From assembly GCA_949290515.1 (NCBI GenBank), contig CASERZ010000006.1, forward strand, positions 1-64,000: a DNA stretch of 64,000 nt. The letters run 5' to 3'. The stretch comes from an uncultured Christensenella sp. GTDB lineage: Bacteria > Bacillota > Clostridia > Christensenellales > UBA3700. The notes below the pieces were generated by a model, which had not been told where the DNA came from, ran no database searches, and saw nothing but the letters and a program-made list of their open reading frames with translations. Shown in pieces: positions 41,284 through 52,019 of this stretch. Both the position numbers and the translations under genes were made by a program. The first letter of the stretch is position 1. Each line of letters opens with the position of its first letter.

Positions 41284-42108
41284 ATGGCTATTAAGAGATA
41301 TAAACCTACTTCCCCTGCACGTCGTTTTATGACGGTATCCAAGTTTGAAGAAGTTACGACCACGACTCCCGAAAAGAGCTTGCTCGTATCCCTCAACAAG
41401 AGCGGCGGTAGAAACGCTACCGGCAGAATTACCGTAAGACACATCGGCGGCGGCAACAGAAGAAAGTACAGAATCATAGACTTCAAGCGTAATAAGGACA
41501 ACATTCCCGCAACGGTTGCATCTATCGAATACGACCCTAACCGCAGCGCATACATCGCACTTCTCAACTACGCAGACGGCGAAAAGAGATACATCATCGC
41601 TCCCGTAGGCTTGCAGAAAGGCGACAAGGTAATGAGCGGCGAGAACGCCGATATCAAAGTCGGCAACGCTCTTCCCCTCGAGAAAATCCCTGTAGGTGCG
41701 GTTATCCACAACATCGAAATGCATCCCGGCAAGGGCGGTCAGATAGCTAGAGCAGCAGGTAACTCCGCACAGCTTATGGCTAAGGAAGGCAAGTATGCTA
41801 CCTTGAGACTTCCCAGCGGCGAAATGAGATACGTTTTGAGCAAGTGCAAGGCAACTATCGGTCAGGTAGGCAACCTCGAGCACGAAATCGTCTCTCTCGG
41901 TAAGGCAGGACGTAAGCGTCATATGGGTATCAGACCTACCGTCCGCGGTGTCGTAATGAACCCTTGCGACCACCCTCACGGCGGTGGCGAAGGCAAGTCG
42001 CCTATCGGTATGCCCAGCCCTGTTACCCCTTGGGGTAAACCTGCTTTGGGTTACAAGACCAGAAAGAAGAACAAGAGCAACAAGCTTATAATCAAGCGTA
42101 TCAACTAG
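41284..42108 (+). CDS. rplB: Ribosomal protein L2
   Basis: 274 aa; needed for 50S function near the peptidyl transferase centre. [20 protein letters not shown], the conserved [17 protein letters not shown] (catalytic-region His) and the basic tail [12 protein letters not shown] are present. Confidence 0.98.
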   Translation: MAIKRYKPTSPARRFMTVSKFEEVTTTTPEKSLLVSLNKSGGRNATGRITVRHIGGGNRRKYRIIDFKRNKDNIPATVASIEYDPNRSAYIALLNYADGEKRYIIAPVGLQKGDKVMSGENADIKVGNALPLEKIPVGAVIHNIEMHPGKGGQIARAAGNSAQLMAKEGKYATLRLPSGEMRYVLSKCKATIGQVGNLEHEIVSLGKAGRKRHMGIRPTVRGVVMNPCDHPHGGGEGKSPIGMPSPVTPWGKPALGYKTRKKNKSNKLIIKRIN

Positions 42109-42122
42109 GAGGATAAAGGAAA

Positions 42123-42401
42123 ATGAGTAGATCGGTAAAGAAAGGACCTTTTGTAGAAAAGAGACTTATTTCGAGAATTATCGCTATGAACGAAGCTAAC
42201 GAAAAGAAAGTAGTTAAGACCTGGTCCAGGTCCTCCACAATCTTCCCCGAGATGGTCGGTCATACAATCGCAGTTCACGACGGAAGAAAGCACGTGCCCG
42301 TATATATCACCGAAGATATGGTAGGCTGCAAGCTCGGCGAGTTCGCTCCTACGAGAACCTTTAAGGGTCACGCTGGCGAGAAGTCCACAGGAAAGAGATA
42401 G
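42123..42401 (+). CDS. rpsS: Ribosomal protein S19
   Basis: 92 aa; head of the 30[39 protein letters not shown] and [15 protein letters not shown] are diagnostic. Confidence 0.98.
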   Translation: MSRSVKKGPFVEKRLISRIIAMNEANEKKVVKTWSRSSTIFPEMVGHTIAVHDGRKHVPVYITEDMVGCKLGEFAPTRTFKGHAGEKSTGKR

Positions 42402-42411
42402 GAGGCATAAA

Positions 42412-42798
42412 ATGGCTAAGAGAATCAGAGAAAAGGCAGAGATGCGTCAGACTAATGCCGACAAGCGTCCTAGCGCAACGGCTAAGTACGTCAGAATCTC
42501 TCCCGATAAGGTAAGAATCGTCCTCGATATCATCAGAGGCAAGAAATACGCAGAGGCGTTGGCAATCCTCAAGTTTACCCGCAAGGCTGCTTGCGAACCC
42601 GTAATCAAGGTGCTCAACTCCGCAGCGGCAAACGCAGAAAACAATCTGAATATGGCAAAGAGCGATTTGTACGTAGCAGAATGTTTCGCAAATGCAGGTC
42701 CTATCCTCAAGCGTATCAGAGCTAGAGCAAAGGGCAGCGCGGCAAGAATCAACAAGCGTACTAGCCACATCACCATCGTACTCGATGAGGCTAAATAA
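42412..42798 (+). CDS. rplV: Ribosomal protein L22
   Basis: 128 aa; lines the exit tunnel. [19 protein letters not shown] and the tunnel beta-hairpin [18 protein letters not shown] are present. The N-terminus carries about a dozen extra basic residues, a common variation. Confidence 0.97.
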   Translation: MAKRIREKAEMRQTNADKRPSATAKYVRISPDKVRIVLDIIRGKKYAEALAILKFTRKAACEPVIKVLNSAAANAENNLNMAKSDLYVAECFANAGPILKRIRARAKGSAARINKRTSHITIVLDEAK

Positions 42799-42815
42799 GG
42801 AAGGAGGTATTAAAA

Positions 42816-43496
42816 ATGGGTCAGAAAGTTAGTCCGCACGGCTTAAGAGTCGGCGTTATAAGAGACTGGAACGCACAGTGGTATGCTGATAAGAAGAACT
42901 TCTCCAAGAACCTTGTAGAAGACCACAAAATCAGAACTTTCCTCAAGAAGAAGTATTATCAGTGCTCCATCTCCAAGATTACTATCAGCAGAATACTTTC
43001 TTCGGCAAACGATATCGTTATCGTTACGATTTACACCTCTAAGCCCGGTATTGTCATCGGCAAGGCTGGCGCAGGTGTAGAGCAAATCAAGAAAGAAGTT
43101 ATGAAGCTTGCTCCCAAGAAGAGCGTAAGCATCAATATTATGGAGGTCAAGAGACCTGACACCGACGCACAACTCATCGCAGAAAACATTGCTCAGCAGC
43201 TCGAAAAGCGTACGGCTTTCCGTCGCGCAATGAAGGGTTGCATCTCCAAGGCAATGAAGAGCGGCGTCAAGGGTATCAAGACTAAAGTAAGCGGTCGTCT
43301 CGACGGTGCGGAAATCGCAAGGTCCGAGAGCTACCACGAAGGTTCTATCCCCCTCCAGACGTTGAGAGCAGATATCGACTACGGTACGGCTGAGGCTCAC
43401 ACCACTTTCGGTATCATCGGCGTAAAGGTATGGGTTTACAAGGGTGAAATCCTCGGAAAGAACAACAAGGAAGTTAAAGAAGGAGGTAACGCGTAA
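42816..43496 (+). CDS. rpsC: Ribosomal protein S3
   Basis: 226 aa; mRNA entry-channel protein. The KH domain has [20 protein letters not shown]; the C-terminal domain has [15 protein letters not shown] and [28 protein letters not shown] precedes the ATG. Stop overlaps the L16 start. Confidence 0.98.
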   Translation: MGQKVSPHGLRVGVIRDWNAQWYADKKNFSKNLVEDHKIRTFLKKKYYQCSISKITISRILSSANDIVIVTIYTSKPGIVIGKAGAGVEQIKKEVMKLAPKKSVSINIMEVKRPDTDAQLIAENIAQQLEKRTAFRRAMKGCISKAMKSGVKGIKTKVSGRLDGAEIARSESYHEGSIPLQTLRADIDYGTAEAHTTFGIIGVKVWVYKGEILGKNNKEVKEGGNA

Positions 43497-43924
43497 TGTT
43501 AATGCCTAAAAGAGTTAAGAGACGTCGTGTACATCGTGGCAGACTGACCGGTCAGGCAAACAAGGGCAACCAAATCGCTTACGGCGAGTTCGGTCTTGTA
43601 GCACAGGAGCCCAGCTGGATTACCTCAAATCAGATTGAGGCAGCCCGTATCGCAATGACACGTTACATTAAGAGAGGCGGTAAGGTATGGATAAACATCT
43701 TCCCTCACAAGCCTATCACCAAGAAGCCCGCAGAAACCAGAATGGGTAGCGGTAAGGGTAGCGTAGAATATTGGGCAGCCGTAGTTAAACCCGGCAGAGT
43801 AATGTTCGAAATGGCAGGCGTAAGCGAGGAAGTAGCTCGCGAAGCATTGAGACTTGCGTCTCACAAATTGCCCGTAAAGTGCAAAATCGTTAAGAAAGAG
43901 GTGAACGAAGATGAAAGCAAGTAA
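43496..43924 (+). CDS. rplP: Ribosomal protein L16
   Basis: 142 aa; near the A-site t[39 protein letters not shown] and [18 protein letters not shown] are family motifs. The first ATG at 43496 is well spaced from GGAGG; an ATG two codons on is possible. The 3' end overlaps rpmC by 14 bp. Confidence 0.97.
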   Translation: MLMPKRVKRRRVHRGRLTGQANKGNQIAYGEFGLVAQEPSWITSNQIEAARIAMTRYIKRGGKVWINIFPHKPITKKPAETRMGSGKGSVEYWAAVVKPGRVMFEMAGVSEEVAREALRLASHKLPVKCKIVKKEVNEDESK

Positions 43925-44153
43925 TTTTTTCGAAATGACAAATGACGAGCTTAATCTTAAGCTGAACGCTTTGAAGGAAGAGCTTTTCAATCTCCGTTTC
44001 AAGCACAAGGCAGGCCAGCTCGAAAACGCAAACCAACTTGCAACTTGCAAGAAGGACATCGCAAGAGTTAAGACGATAATCCGTCAGAGAGAACTCGGTA
44101 TCTCCGAGGAGCCTGTAAAGGCAGCTAAGAAGACGGCTAAGAAATCTAAGTAA
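43911..44153 (+). CDS. rpmC: Ribosomal protein L29
   Basis: 80 aa; two-helix protein at the tunnel exit. [20 protein letters not shown] and the TIIRQREL motif are typical. A short Lys/Ala tail ([11 protein letters not shown]) extends beyond the usual 65-70 residues. The start lies inside rplP with AAGAGGTG. Confidence 0.96.
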   Translation: MKASNFFEMTNDELNLKLNALKEELFNLRFKHKAGQLENANQLATCKKDIARVKTIIRQRELGISEEPVKAAKKTAKKSK

Positions 44154-44167
44154 GGAGGATTTGACAA

Positions 44168-44425
44168 ATGGAAGAAAGAAATCTCAGAAAAACCAGAGTC
44201 GGCGTTGTTGTAAGCGACAAGATGGACAAGACCGTTGTCGTAGCTATCAAAGAGCGTGTTAAGCATCCTCTTTACGGTAAAATCGTCAACAGAACCAAGA
44301 CGTTCAAGGCTCACGACGAGCAGAACGAATGCGGAATAGGCGATACCGTACGTGTCGCTGAGACCAGACCCCTTTCCAAGGATAAGCGTTGGAGAGTAGT
44401 CGAAATCGTAGAAAAAGCTAAATAA
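44168..44425 (+). CDS. rpsQ: Ribosomal protein S17
   Basis: 85 aa; OB-fold. [20 protein letters not shown] and [20 protein letters not shown] identify it. Confidence 0.97.
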   Translation: MEERNLRKTRVGVVVSDKMDKTVVVAIKERVKHPLYGKIVNRTKTFKAHDEQNECGIGDTVRVAETRPLSKDKRWRVVEIVEKAK

Positions 44426-44439
44426 GGAGGACCACAGAG

Positions 44440-44808
44440 ATGATACAACCTGAGACAAGATTGGTCGTTGCAGACAACAGCGGCGCAAAAGAAATTAAGT
44501 GTATTCGCGTTATGGGTGGTTCGTTCCGTAGAAGCGGTAATATCGGTGACGTAATCGTCGCAGCAGTTCAGAACGCTACGCCCGGCGGCGTCGTTAAGAA
44601 AGGCGACGTAGTCAAGGCGGTTATCGTAAGAACTAAGAAAGGTATCAGAAGAACCGACGGTTCCTATATCAGATTCGACGATAACGCAGCAGTAATCATC
44701 GACAACCAGAAACAGCCCAGAGGTACGCGTATCTTTGGACCCATCGCCAGAGAGCTCAGAGATAAGGATTATATGAAAATCATATCTCTCGCCCCTGAGG
44801 TAATTTAA
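44440..44808 (+). CDS. rplN: Ribosomal protein L14
   Basis: 122 aa; intersubunit bridge. [20 protein letters not shown] and [19 protein letters not shown] are characteristic, with the full-length C-terminus [20 protein letters not shown]. Confidence 0.98.
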   Translation: MIQPETRLVVADNSGAKEIKCIRVMGGSFRRSGNIGDVIVAAVQNATPGGVVKKGDVVKAVIVRTKKGIRRTDGSYIRFDDNAAVIIDNQKQPRGTRIFGPIARELRDKDYMKIISLAPEVI

Positions 44809-44823
44809 CGGAGGTAGACCACA

Positions 44824-45387
44824 ATGAGTATGAACGTAAAGAAGGGCGACGCTGTTAAGATTATCGCCGGTGCCGACAAGGGCAAGACCGGACAGGTTCT
44901 GGCAGTAGATACCAAAGCAAACAGAGTAGTTTTGAAAGGCGACGGCCTCAAGACGGTTAAGTGCTTCGTTAAGCCTCGCAACGCACAGCAAAAGGGCGGC
45001 ATTATCGAGAGAGAAGGTTCGGTAGACGTATCCAACGTTATGATTATCTGTCCTTCCTGCGGTAAGACCACGAGAGTAGCTCACAGCGTTACGACCGACG
45101 AAAACGGCAAGACCGTTAAGACCAGAGTATGTAAGGCTTGCGGTGCTTCTTTGGACGTTAAGGCAGCTAAGGCAGCCAAGACCGCTAAGAAGGCAGCTCC
45201 CAAGACCGCTGCTAAAGCAGCTAAGACCGTAAAGGCAGAAGCGAGCGCTACCGCACAAGAAGCAGAGGTAAAAGCACCCGCTAAGAAGGCTACCGCTACC
45301 AAGGCGGCTAAGACCGTAAAGGCTGAGGGCGAAACCAAAGCTCCCGCAAAGAAGACTGCGTCCAAGAAGACGAGTGAAGAAAAGTAA
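44824..45387 (+). CDS. rplX: Ribosomal protein L24 with long Ala/Lys tail
   Basis: 187 aa, about 80 more than usual. The core (residues 1-107) has the KOW motif VKIIAGADKGKTGQVLAV and a zinc-ribbon-like CPSCG...CKACG. From about residue 108 the chain becomes Ala/Lys/Thr-rich with two AAKTVKAE repeats, like a histone H1 tail, and ends KKTASKKTSEEK. The tail is not a frameshift: the reading frame is open and rplE follows normally. It may reach along 23S rRNA or out from the tunnel rim. Confidence 0.95.
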   Translation: MSMNVKKGDAVKIIAGADKGKTGQVLAVDTKANRVVLKGDGLKTVKCFVKPRNAQQKGGIIEREGSVDVSNVMIICPSCGKTTRVAHSVTTDENGKTVKTRVCKACGASLDVKAAKAAKTAKKAAPKTAAKAAKTVKAEASATAQEAEVKAPAKKATATKAAKTVKAEGETKAPAKKTASKKTSEEK

Positions 45388-45406
45388 TTAATGGAGGATA
45401 ACGACT

Positions 45407-45955
45407 GTGGAAAGAGAATACAGAATGTTGGAACTTTATAAATCAACAGTAGTACCTGCATTGATTAAGAAGTTCAATTACAAGAATATCAACGAAGTAC
45501 CCAAGCTCGAGAAAGTAGTTCTCAATATGGGTCTCGGCGACGTAAAAGACAACAGCAAGAGCCTTCAGCTCGCAGTTGAAGAGCTCAAGATGATAGCAGG
45601 TCAGGCACCCGTAGAGTGTAAGGCTAAGAAGAGCGTTGCAAACTTCAAAGTCAGAGAGAATATGGTAATCGGCGCAAAGGTTACCCTCCGCGGCAAGAAG
45701 ATGTACGACTTTATGGATAAGCTCGTATCCGTTGCTCTTCCTCGCGTAAGAGACTTCAAGGGTATCCCCGGCGATTCCTTCGACGGACGCGGCAACTACG
45801 CTATGGGCGTCAAGGAACAAATCATTTTCCCCGAAATTCAATACGACAAGGTAGAGAAAGTAAGAGGATTTGACATCATCGTTGTTACGACAGCGAAGAC
45901 AGACGAAGAGGCTAAAGAGCTTTTGACGCTCCTCGGTATGCCTTTTGTGAAATAA
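45407..45955 (+). CDS. rplE: Ribosomal protein L5
   Basis: 182 aa; binds 5S r[39 protein letters not shown] and [18 protein letters not shown] are present. The start is a GTG at 45407, nine bases after GGAGG; the next ATG would cut off conserved residues. Confidence 0.97.
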   Translation: MEREYRMLELYKSTVVPALIKKFNYKNINEVPKLEKVVLNMGLGDVKDNSKSLQLAVEELKMIAGQAPVECKAKKSVANFKVRENMVIGAKVTLRGKKMYDFMDKLVSVALPRVRDFKGIPGDSFDGRGNYAMGVKEQIIFPEIQYDKVEKVRGFDIIVVTTAKTDEEAKELLTLLGMPFVK

Positions 45956-45969
45956 GGAGATGACGAATT

Positions 45970-46155
45970 ATGGCTAAGAAAGCAATGATTAACAAGCAGC
46001 AAAAGACGCCTAAGTTCTCCACAAGAGCATACACGAGATGCCAGATTTGTGGTAGACCTCACGCAGTATTAAAAAAGTATGGAATTTGCAGAATTTGCTT
46101 CCGCGAACTCGCTTACAAGGGCGAAATTCCCGGAGTAAAGAAGGCAAGTTGGTAA
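45970..46155 (+). CDS. rpsN: Ribosomal protein S14, zinc form
   Basis: 61 aa. CQIC and CRIC (about residues 24-43) form the zinc site of the short C+ type; the end [11 protein letters not shown] is invariant in this type. Confidence 0.97.
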   Translation: MAKKAMINKQQKTPKFSTRAYTRCQICGRPHAVLKKYGICRICFRELAYKGEIPGVKKASW

Positions 46156-46171
46156 TAGGAGGGTATTTACT

Positions 46172-46570
46172 ATGATGATAACTGATCCAATCGCCGATAT
46201 GCTTACACGTATCCGCAACGGACTCGTTGCAAAGCACGAAAGCGTTGAGATGCCCGCATCCAAGATGAAGAAGGCTATCGCCGACATTCTTACGGAAGAA
46301 GGCTTTATCAACGGCTACGAAGTAGTAGACGGCGGCGTTCAAAGTGTTATGAAGGTAAATTTGAAGTACGGACCTAACAACGAAAAGGTCATTTCCGGTA
46401 TAAAGCGTATCTCTAAGCCCGGTCTCAGAGTATATGCAAGTTCCGCGAATTTGCCCGTTGTCCTCAACGGAATGGGAATTGCAATCATCTCCACTTCCAA
46501 GGGCGTTATGACGGACAAGAAAGCCCGTGCGGCTCACATCGGCGGCGAAGTGCTCGCTTACGTTTGGTAA
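46172..46570 (+). CDS. rpsH: Ribosomal protein S8
   Basis: 132 aa; binds 16S helix 21. [39 protein letters not shown] and [20 protein letters not shown] identify it. Confidence 0.98.
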   Translation: MMITDPIADMLTRIRNGLVAKHESVEMPASKMKKAIADILTEEGFINGYEVVDGGVQSVMKVNLKYGPNNEKVISGIKRISKPGLRVYASSANLPVVLNGMGIAIISTSKGVMTDKKARAAHIGGEVLAYVW

Positions 46571-46587
46571 TAGGGAGGTAATGCAAT

Positions 46588-47130
46588 ATGTCAAGAATAG
46601 GTAGACTTCCCGTAGTTATTCCTCAGGGCGTAGAAGTAAGCGTTTCTCCCGAAAACGTCGTTACAGTAAAGGGCGCAAAGGGAACTTTGACCCTCAACGT
46701 TAAAAACATTATCAAAGTCAACGTTGAAAACGGCGAGGTTAAAGTATCGAGACCCAACGACGAAAAGGAAATCAAGGCTTTGCACGGCTTGTACAGAAAG
46801 CTCATCGCTAATATGGTAGAGGGCGTATCCAAGGGCTTCGAGAAAGGTCTCGTGCTCAACGGTGTAGGTTACAAGGTTGCTAAGCAGGGTAAGAAAATCG
46901 TTCTCAGCGTAGGTTATTCCCACCCCGTTGAAATCGAAGAAGTACCCGGTATTACCTTTGAGTGCCCTTCCGCTACAGAAGTAGTAGTAAAAGGTATTGA
47001 CAAGGAGTTGGTAGGTCAAATCGCTGCCAACATTAGAAAGGTTCGTAATCCCGACCCTTACCACGCGTACGGTATTCGTTATAGAGACGAAGTTATCGCT
47101 CGTAAAGAAGGCAAGACAGGTAAGAAATAA
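46588..47130 (+). CDS. rplF: Ribosomal protein L6
   Basis: 180 aa; two similar domains. [34 protein letters not shown] and [19 protein letters not shown] are conserved. Confidence 0.98.
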   Translation: MSRIGRLPVVIPQGVEVSVSPENVVTVKGAKGTLTLNVKNIIKVNVENGEVKVSRPNDEKEIKALHGLYRKLIANMVEGVSKGFEKGLVLNGVGYKVAKQGKKIVLSVGYSHPVEIEEVPGITFECPSATEVVVKGIDKELVGQIAANIRKVRNPDPYHAYGIRYRDEVIARKEGKTGKK

Positions 47131-47143
47131 GGAGTGAGATAGT

Positions 47144-47512
47144 ATGATTAGTAAGATTAATAAGAACGCTGTCAGACAAAAGAGACATCAGAGAGTCAGA
47201 CTTAAAATCAGCGGAACTGCAGAGAGACCTCGTTTCAACGTATACAGAAGCACCAATAACATCAACGTTCAGATTATCGACGACGTCAAGGGTGCTACGC
47301 TCGTATCTTGCTCCACTCTCGACAAGGATATGGTAGCTAAAGTAAAGGATTTGACCAAGTGCGAAGCTGCTAACCTCGTCGGCAAGACGGTAGCCGAGAA
47401 GGCTTTGAAAGCCGGTATTACCGAAGTAGTTTTCGACAGAGGCGGATATCTTTATACCGGCCGTGTAAAGATGGTAGCCGACGGTGCCAGAGAAGCTGGC
47501 CTGAAATTCTAA
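47144..47512 (+). CDS. rplR: Ribosomal protein L18
   Basis: 122 aa; 5S rRNA partner. [34 protein letters not shown] and [20 protein letters not shown] are family marks. Confidence 0.97.
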   Translation: MISKINKNAVRQKRHQRVRLKISGTAERPRFNVYRSTNNINVQIIDDVKGATLVSCSTLDKDMVAKVKDLTKCEAANLVGKTVAEKALKAGITEVVFDRGGYLYTGRVKMVADGAREAGLKF

Positions 47513-47527
47513 GGAGGTACGGTGAAA

Positions 47528-48037
47528 ATGGCAAGAAGAGAAAAATTCCAAAATCAAGAAAACGATTTGCTCAACAAGCTTATCTGCGTAAACCGTGTTA
47601 CGAAGGTAGTTAAGGGCGGTAGAACTATGAGATTCGCTGCGCTTATCGTCGTAGGTGACGGACAGGGCACGATAGGTCTCGGAATGGGCAAAGCAGGCGA
47701 AGTACCCGAAGCAATCCGTAAGGCAACTGCTGAGGCTAAGCGTAATATGGTTAAGATTTCTACCATCAATACGACTGTTCCTCACGACGCAATCGGTCAA
47801 TTCGGCAGCTCCAAGGTTTATATAATGCCTGCAAGCGAAGGTACCGGTGTTATCGCCGGCGGTCCCGTACGTGCCGTATTGGAATGCGCAGGTATCAAGG
47901 ACGTAAGAACCAAAGCTCTCGGCAGCAACAACAAAATCAACTGCGTTAAGGCTACTTTCGAAGGTCTCAAGCAGATGAAAACCATCGAACAGATTGCAGC
48001 TTTGAGAGGCAAGACTGTTGAAGAAATCAGAGGCTAA
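47528..48037 (+). CDS. rpsE: Ribosomal protein S5
   Basis: 169 aa; decoding accuracy. [39 protein letters not shown] and [15 protein letters not shown] are typical. The ATG at 47528 suits AAGGAGG better than the GTG two codons earlier, which is only four bases from it. Confidence 0.97.
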   Translation: MARREKFQNQENDLLNKLICVNRVTKVVKGGRTMRFAALIVVGDGQGTIGLGMGKAGEVPEAIRKATAEAKRNMVKISTINTTVPHDAIGQFGSSKVYIMPASEGTGVIAGGPVRAVLECAGIKDVRTKALGSNNKINCVKATFEGLKQMKTIEQIAALRGKTVEEIRG

Positions 48038-48050
48038 GAGGAGGCGACTT

Positions 48051-48230
48051 ATGGAAAAGATTAAAGTTACGCTCGTAAAGAGCACGATAGGTTGCACCAA
48101 AAAGCAAAAGGATACCGTAGCAGCTCTCGGTTTGACTAAAATCGGCAGCAGCAACGTAATCACTTCAAACGCTTGTTCCGAGGGTATGCTCAAAGTAGTA
48201 TCTCACCTCGTAATGATTGAGCAGGCATAA
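48051..48230 (+). CDS. rpmD: Ribosomal protein L30
   Basis: 59 aa, starting [20 protein letters not shown] and ending [12 protein letters not shown]. The ATG at 48051 follows GAGGAGG; a longer frame from 48018 lies inside rpsE and lacks a site. Confidence 0.95.
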   Translation: MEKIKVTLVKSTIGCTKKQKDTVAALGLTKIGSSNVITSNACSEGMLKVVSHLVMIEQA

Positions 48231-48241
48231 GGAGGCGGACA

Positions 48242-48685
48242 ATGAAACTTAACAATATGGCTCCCGCTCCCGGAGCAAAAACACAATCCAAGAGACTTGG
48301 TAGAGGTATCGGTTCGGGTCTCGGCAAGACGTCCGGCAAAGGCCACAAGGGTCAATGGGCTCGTAGCGGCGGCGGCGTAAGACCGGGATTTGAAGGCGGT
48401 CAGATGCCTCTTGTAAGAAGAATACCTAAGAGAGGTTTCAACAACATCTATAAGAAGGAGTATTCCATCGTTAACGTAAGCGACCTCGAGAAATTCGAAA
48501 ACGGCACTGTAGTTACGGCAGAACTTCTTCTCGAAACGGGCGTTCTTAGTAAGGTTGAGCCTTACGGCTTGAAGGTTCTCGGCAACGGTACGTTGACCAA
48601 GAAACTCGAAGTAAAAGCTAATAAATTTACTAAGTCAGCTGCGGAGATTATTGAAAAAGCAGGTGGCAAAGCAGAGGTGCTCTAA
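48242..48685 (+). CDS. rplO: Ribosomal protein L15
   Basis: 147 aa. [20 protein letters not shown] and [18 protein letters not shown] are invariant features; the C-terminus ends [24 protein letters not shown] overlap with secY. Confidence 0.98.
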   Translation: MKLNNMAPAPGAKTQSKRLGRGIGSGLGKTSGKGHKGQWARSGGGVRPGFEGGQMPLVRRIPKRGFNNIYKKEYSIVNVSDLEKFENGTVVTAELLLETGVLSKVEPYGLKVLGNGTLTKKLEVKANKFTKSAAEIIEKAGGKAEVL

Positions 48686-50016
48686 TGTGGCAAACTATTA
48701 AAAACGCATTTAGCGATAAAGGCATCAGAAGTAGAATTTTTGCAACCTTCGGAATCCTGTTGGCTTTCCGTATAGGTTGCTGGATTCCTCTCCCCGGAAT
48801 TTCCGTTGACTTTTACAGCACGCAGTTCGGCGGCGGAGAAGGTACCAATAATCAGATTTTTCAGCTTTTGAGTATGATGAGCGGTGGCTCTATGCAATAC
48901 CTGACATTGTTCTCGCTCGGTATTTTGCCGTTTATCAACAGCTTTATCATAATGCAGTTGCTCACACTTATCATACCTCCGCTCGAGAGATTGTCCAAGC
49001 AGGGTGACGAAGGTCGTCAGAAGATTACGATTATCACGAGATTCGTTGCAATAGGTTTGGCTGTCGTACAGGCAATCGGTATCGTCGTAGCATACAAGGA
49101 TTATCTCGACCCTATGTTCGGCGAAGCTAAAGGCTGGCTCACCGCGTTGATGCTCATCGCTTTGCTCGTCGCAGGCAGCACGATTGTAATGTGGTTGGGT
49201 GAGAGAATTACCGAACTCGGTATCGGCAACGGTACTTCCCTGATAATCTTCAGCGGTATCTTGTCCTCGTTCGGTTTGGCTTTGGTGAACACCATTCCTC
49301 AGATTCAGTCCGACGTTACTAAAATCTGGAACCTTATCGGATATATCATAATCGTACTTTTGTTGTTTGCGTTCATCGTATTCGTAGACGGCGGCGAGAG
49401 AAGAATCAAAGTCAACTACGCTAAACAGGTAAAGGGCAACAAAATGTACGGCGGACAGTCGACCTTCATTCCTATCAAGGTCAACAGTTCGGGCGTTATG
49501 CCTATCATCTTCGCATCGTCCTTTATGACGATTCCTCTGATGATATTCCAGTTTGCAGGTACTGATTCTCAACACTACTACAACTACCTTACATTCTGCT
49601 ATCCCGGCACTACGGGCAGCAATTGGCAATGGGTAGGCTGGGTATTCTACTATCTCGTAATGCTCGGTTTGATTATCTTCTTTGCATACTTCTATGCTCA
49701 GATACAATTCAACCCTCAGGACGTAGCAAGAAATCTCCAGCAGTACGGCGGAACGATACAGGGTATTAGAGGCGGTAAGCCTACGAGTGACTATCTCGCT
49801 AAGATTAACAACAGAATAGTTTTGTTTGGCGCGTTGTTCCTCGGCTTCATAGCTATTATCCCTGCGGCTCTCTTCCAGTTGATAGGTGCGGATTTGGGTA
49901 TAAACAACGCAATATCCTCTACGGGTATGCTCATTGCGGTAAGCGTTGCACTCGAATTCAACAAGCAGCTCGAAGGACAGATTATGATGAAGCATTACAA
50001 GGGCTTCCTCAAATAA
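48685..50016 (+). CDS. secY: Protein translocase subunit SecY
   Basis: 443 aa; channel of the Sec translocon. About ten transmembrane helices; FSLGILPFINSFIIMQLLT and PPLERLSKQGDEGRQK (TM2-cytoplasmic region), GERITELGIGNGTSLIIF, and the long cytoplasmic loop QQYGGTIQGIRGGKPTSDYL, required for SecA contact, are visible. Confidence 0.98.
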   Translation: MWQTIKNAFSDKGIRSRIFATFGILLAFRIGCWIPLPGISVDFYSTQFGGGEGTNNQIFQLLSMMSGGSMQYLTLFSLGILPFINSFIIMQLLTLIIPPLERLSKQGDEGRQKITIITRFVAIGLAVVQAIGIVVAYKDYLDPMFGEAKGWLTALMLIALLVAGSTIVMWLGERITELGIGNGTSLIIFSGILSSFGLALVNTIPQIQSDVTKIWNLIGYIIIVLLLFAFIVFVDGGERRIKVNYAKQVKGNKMYGGQSTFIPIKVNSSGVMPIIFASSFMTIPLMIFQFAGTDSQHYYNYLTFCYPGTTGSNWQWVGWVFYYLVMLGLIIFFAYFYAQIQFNPQDVARNLQQYGGTIQGIRGGKPTSDYLAKINNRIVLFGALFLGFIAIIPAALFQLIGADLGINNAISSTGMLIAVSVALEFNKQLEGQIMMKHYKGFLK

Positions 50017-50035
50017 TAAAAAAAAAGAGGTTTTT

Positions 50036-50659
50036 ATGTACTTGGTATTTTTGGGTGCGCCCGGTGCCGGAAAGGGTACTCAGGCGACAAGAGTATGTGA
50101 AAAGTATAATATACCTCATATCTCCACCGGAGATATCTTGAGGGCAAACATAAAGCAAGGCACTCCCTTGGGCGTAGAAGCTAAAAAGTTTATCGACAAG
50201 GGTTTGCTCGTGCCCGACGAAGTGGTTATCGGACTCGTAAAAGAGAGACTTGGCGAGGAGGATTGCAAAAAGGGCTTTTTGCTCGACGGCTTCCCCCGCA
50301 CTCTCGAACAGGCCGAGGCACTCGGTAAATTTGCGAAGATTACGCACGCAATCAATATTCAGGTCGACGAAGACCTCGTCGTCAAGAGAATTGCGGGTCG
50401 CAGAATGTGCAAGTGCGGAGAAAGCTATCACATCTCGTGGTACGACAAAGACTCTTGCCAAAAGTGCGGCGAAAAGCTCTACCAAAGAGATGACGATAAA
50501 GAAGAAACCGTAAAATCCAGACTCGAAGTTTATAAAAAACAGACGGCTCCACTCATTGAGTACTACAAGCAGTCCGGTGTGCTTTACGACGTAGACGGCG
50601 CGCAGGAAATGAATAAAGTGTTTGAAGACATAGTGAGGATTTTAGATGATAACGATTAA
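50036..50659 (+). CDS. adk: Adenylate kinase (zinc-lid type)
   Basis: 207 aa; ATP + AMP to 2 ADP. P-loop FLGAPGAGKGTQA, FLLDGFPRTLEQAEAL and LID region with four Cys (CKCG and CQKCG), the zinc-stabilised Gram-positive form. The run of A bases and AAAGAGG precedes the ATG. It overlaps map by 14 bp. Confidence 0.97.
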   Translation: MYLVFLGAPGAGKGTQATRVCEKYNIPHISTGDILRANIKQGTPLGVEAKKFIDKGLLVPDEVVIGLVKERLGEEDCKKGFLLDGFPRTLEQAEALGKFAKITHAINIQVDEDLVVKRIAGRRMCKCGESYHISWYDKDSCQKCGEKLYQRDDDKEETVKSRLEVYKKQTAPLIEYYKQSGVLYDVDGAQEMNKVFEDIVRILDDND

Positions 50660-51392
50660 GACTGCACAGGAAATCGAACTGATGCGAAAGGCTAACGTAA
50701 TCGTCAGAGATACGCTCGACCTTCTTCGCGACAATATCAAGGAAGGTATGACGACAAAGGCTCTCGACAAGATTGCCTACGATTACATCACCAAATGCGG
50801 TGCAAAGCCTTCGTTCTTAGGATATGACGGTTTCCCCGCGTCGATATGTACGTCGATAAACGAACAGGTCGTACACGGAATTCCTTCAGACAAAGTAGTC
50901 ATCAAAGAGGGCGACATAGTCAGCGTAGACTGCGGCAGTATCTACAAGGGCTTCAACGGAGACGCGGCGCGTACCTTTATGATAGGTAAGGTCGACGAAA
51001 AGGTTAAGAAGCTGGTAGAGGTTACCGAGCAGTCTTTCTTCGAGGGAGTAAAGATTCTCAAAGAAGGCGTCAGACTGGGAGATTTGGGACACGCGATACA
51101 GAGCTATGCAGAGAGTTTCGGATACGGAGTGGTAAGAGCTCTGGTCGGGCACGGCATAGGACGCGATATGCACGAAGACCCCGAAGTGCCCAACTACGGA
51201 AGAGCGGGACACGGTCTCAGACTCAGAAAAAATATGACGATAGCTATCGAGCCTATGATAAATATGGGTACGCACGACGTCTATATACTTGACGACGGCT
51301 GGACGATAGTTACGGCGGACAATCTTCCTTCCGCGCATTACGAAAATACGGTAGCAATTACCGAAGACGGAGTGGAAATACTGTCCCTGTGA
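50646..51392 (+). CDS. map: Methionine aminopeptidase, type I
   Basis: 248 aa; removes the initiator Met. Metal ligands are Asp in SVDCG and NGDAARTF, His in VGHGIGRDMHEDP, and Glu in TIAIEPM and HYENTVAI. No N-terminal extension. Confidence 0.97.
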   Translation: MITIKTAQEIELMRKANVIVRDTLDLLRDNIKEGMTTKALDKIAYDYITKCGAKPSFLGYDGFPASICTSINEQVVHGIPSDKVVIKEGDIVSVDCGSIYKGFNGDAARTFMIGKVDEKVKKLVEVTEQSFFEGVKILKEGVRLGDLGHAIQSYAESFGYGVVRALVGHGIGRDMHEDPEVPNYGRAGHGLRLRKNMTIAIEPMINMGTHDVYILDDGWTIVTADNLPSAHYENTVAITEDGVEILSL

Positions 51393-51400
51393 GGTGCAAT

Positions 51401-51673
51401 ATGGATATAAAAGTATCGGACGTAGTCAAATCTCTTGCGGGACACGACAAAGGCAGATATTTTGTAGTCATAGCAACGCTTAACGATAAGTTCGTGCTTA
51501 TAGCGGACGGCGTGGGGCGCAAGGCAGAAGAGCCCAAACAGAAAAACGTAAAGCATCTGAGAAAAGTGGGTCGTATCGACCTCGGCTCAGAAACCGCAGC
51601 CGACAACGACGGCATAGCAAGCGCAATCGACAAGTTGCAAAAGGATATTCAGACAGGAGGCGCAAATGTCTAA
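51401..51673 (+). CDS. KOW-domain RNA-binding protein (L14e-like)
   Basis: 90 aa. A KOW-type start, [18 protein letters not shown], followed by [20 protein letters not shown], resembles archaeal-type L14e/L6e/L27e proteins found between map and infA in many Firmicutes. GTGAGGTGC precedes the ATG at 51401; a GTG at 51389 overlaps map and is less likely. Function unknown, probably ribosome- or rRNA-associated. Confidence 0.88.
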   Translation: MDIKVSDVVKSLAGHDKGRYFVVIATLNDKFVLIADGVGRKAEEPKQKNVKHLRKVGRIDLGSETAADNDGIASAIDKLQKDIQTGGANV

Positions 51674-51887
51674 AGAAGACGTAATCGAGGCAGACGGACA
51701 CGTAATCGAAGTATTGCCCAATACCAACTTTAAAGTAGAATTGTCCAACGGACACGTCATAACTGCGTACCTTTCGGGTAAATTGAGAAAAAACTATATC
51801 AAAATTCTCGAGGGAGATGCGGTAAAAGTAGAATTAAGTCCATACGACCTTACTAAGGGCAGAATAGTATGGCGTAATAAGAACTAA
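51666..51887 (+). CDS. infA: Translation initiation factor IF-1
   Basis: 73 aa OB-fold: [39 protein letters not shown] and [18 protein letters not shown] are near-invariant. It overlaps the KOW gene by 8 bp. Confidence 0.98.
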   Translation: MSKEDVIEADGHVIEVLPNTNFKVELSNGHVITAYLSGKLRKNYIKILEGDAVKVELSPYDLTKGRIVWRNKN

Positions 51888-51902
51888 CGGAGGGAGTAAA
51901 CA

Positions 51903-52019
51903 ATGAAAGTCAGACCATCAGTAAAACCTATGTGCGATAAATGTAAGGTTATAAAGAGAAACGGAGCCGTTATGGTTATCTGCTCCAAGTATAAGAAGCA
52001 CAAGCAGAAGCAAGGCTGA
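51903..52019 (+). CDS. rpmJ: Ribosomal protein L36
   Basis: 38 aa, [20 protein letters not shown] to HKQKQG. Zinc ligands are C11, C14, C27 and the His near 33 (C+ form). ACGGAGGGAGT precedes the ATG. It is the last gene before the internal promoter of the S13 group. Confidence 0.97.
   Translation: MKVRPSVKPMCDKCKVIKRNGAVMVICSKYKKHKQKQG

Noticed and set aside
40648-41979. 443-codon minus-strand frame over rplD-rplB
   Set aside because: It is antisense to three ribosomal proteins and without a ribosome site.
48682-49995. 437-codon minus-strand frame over secY
   Set aside because: It mirrors secY codon bias; the product is low-complexity and not membrane-like.
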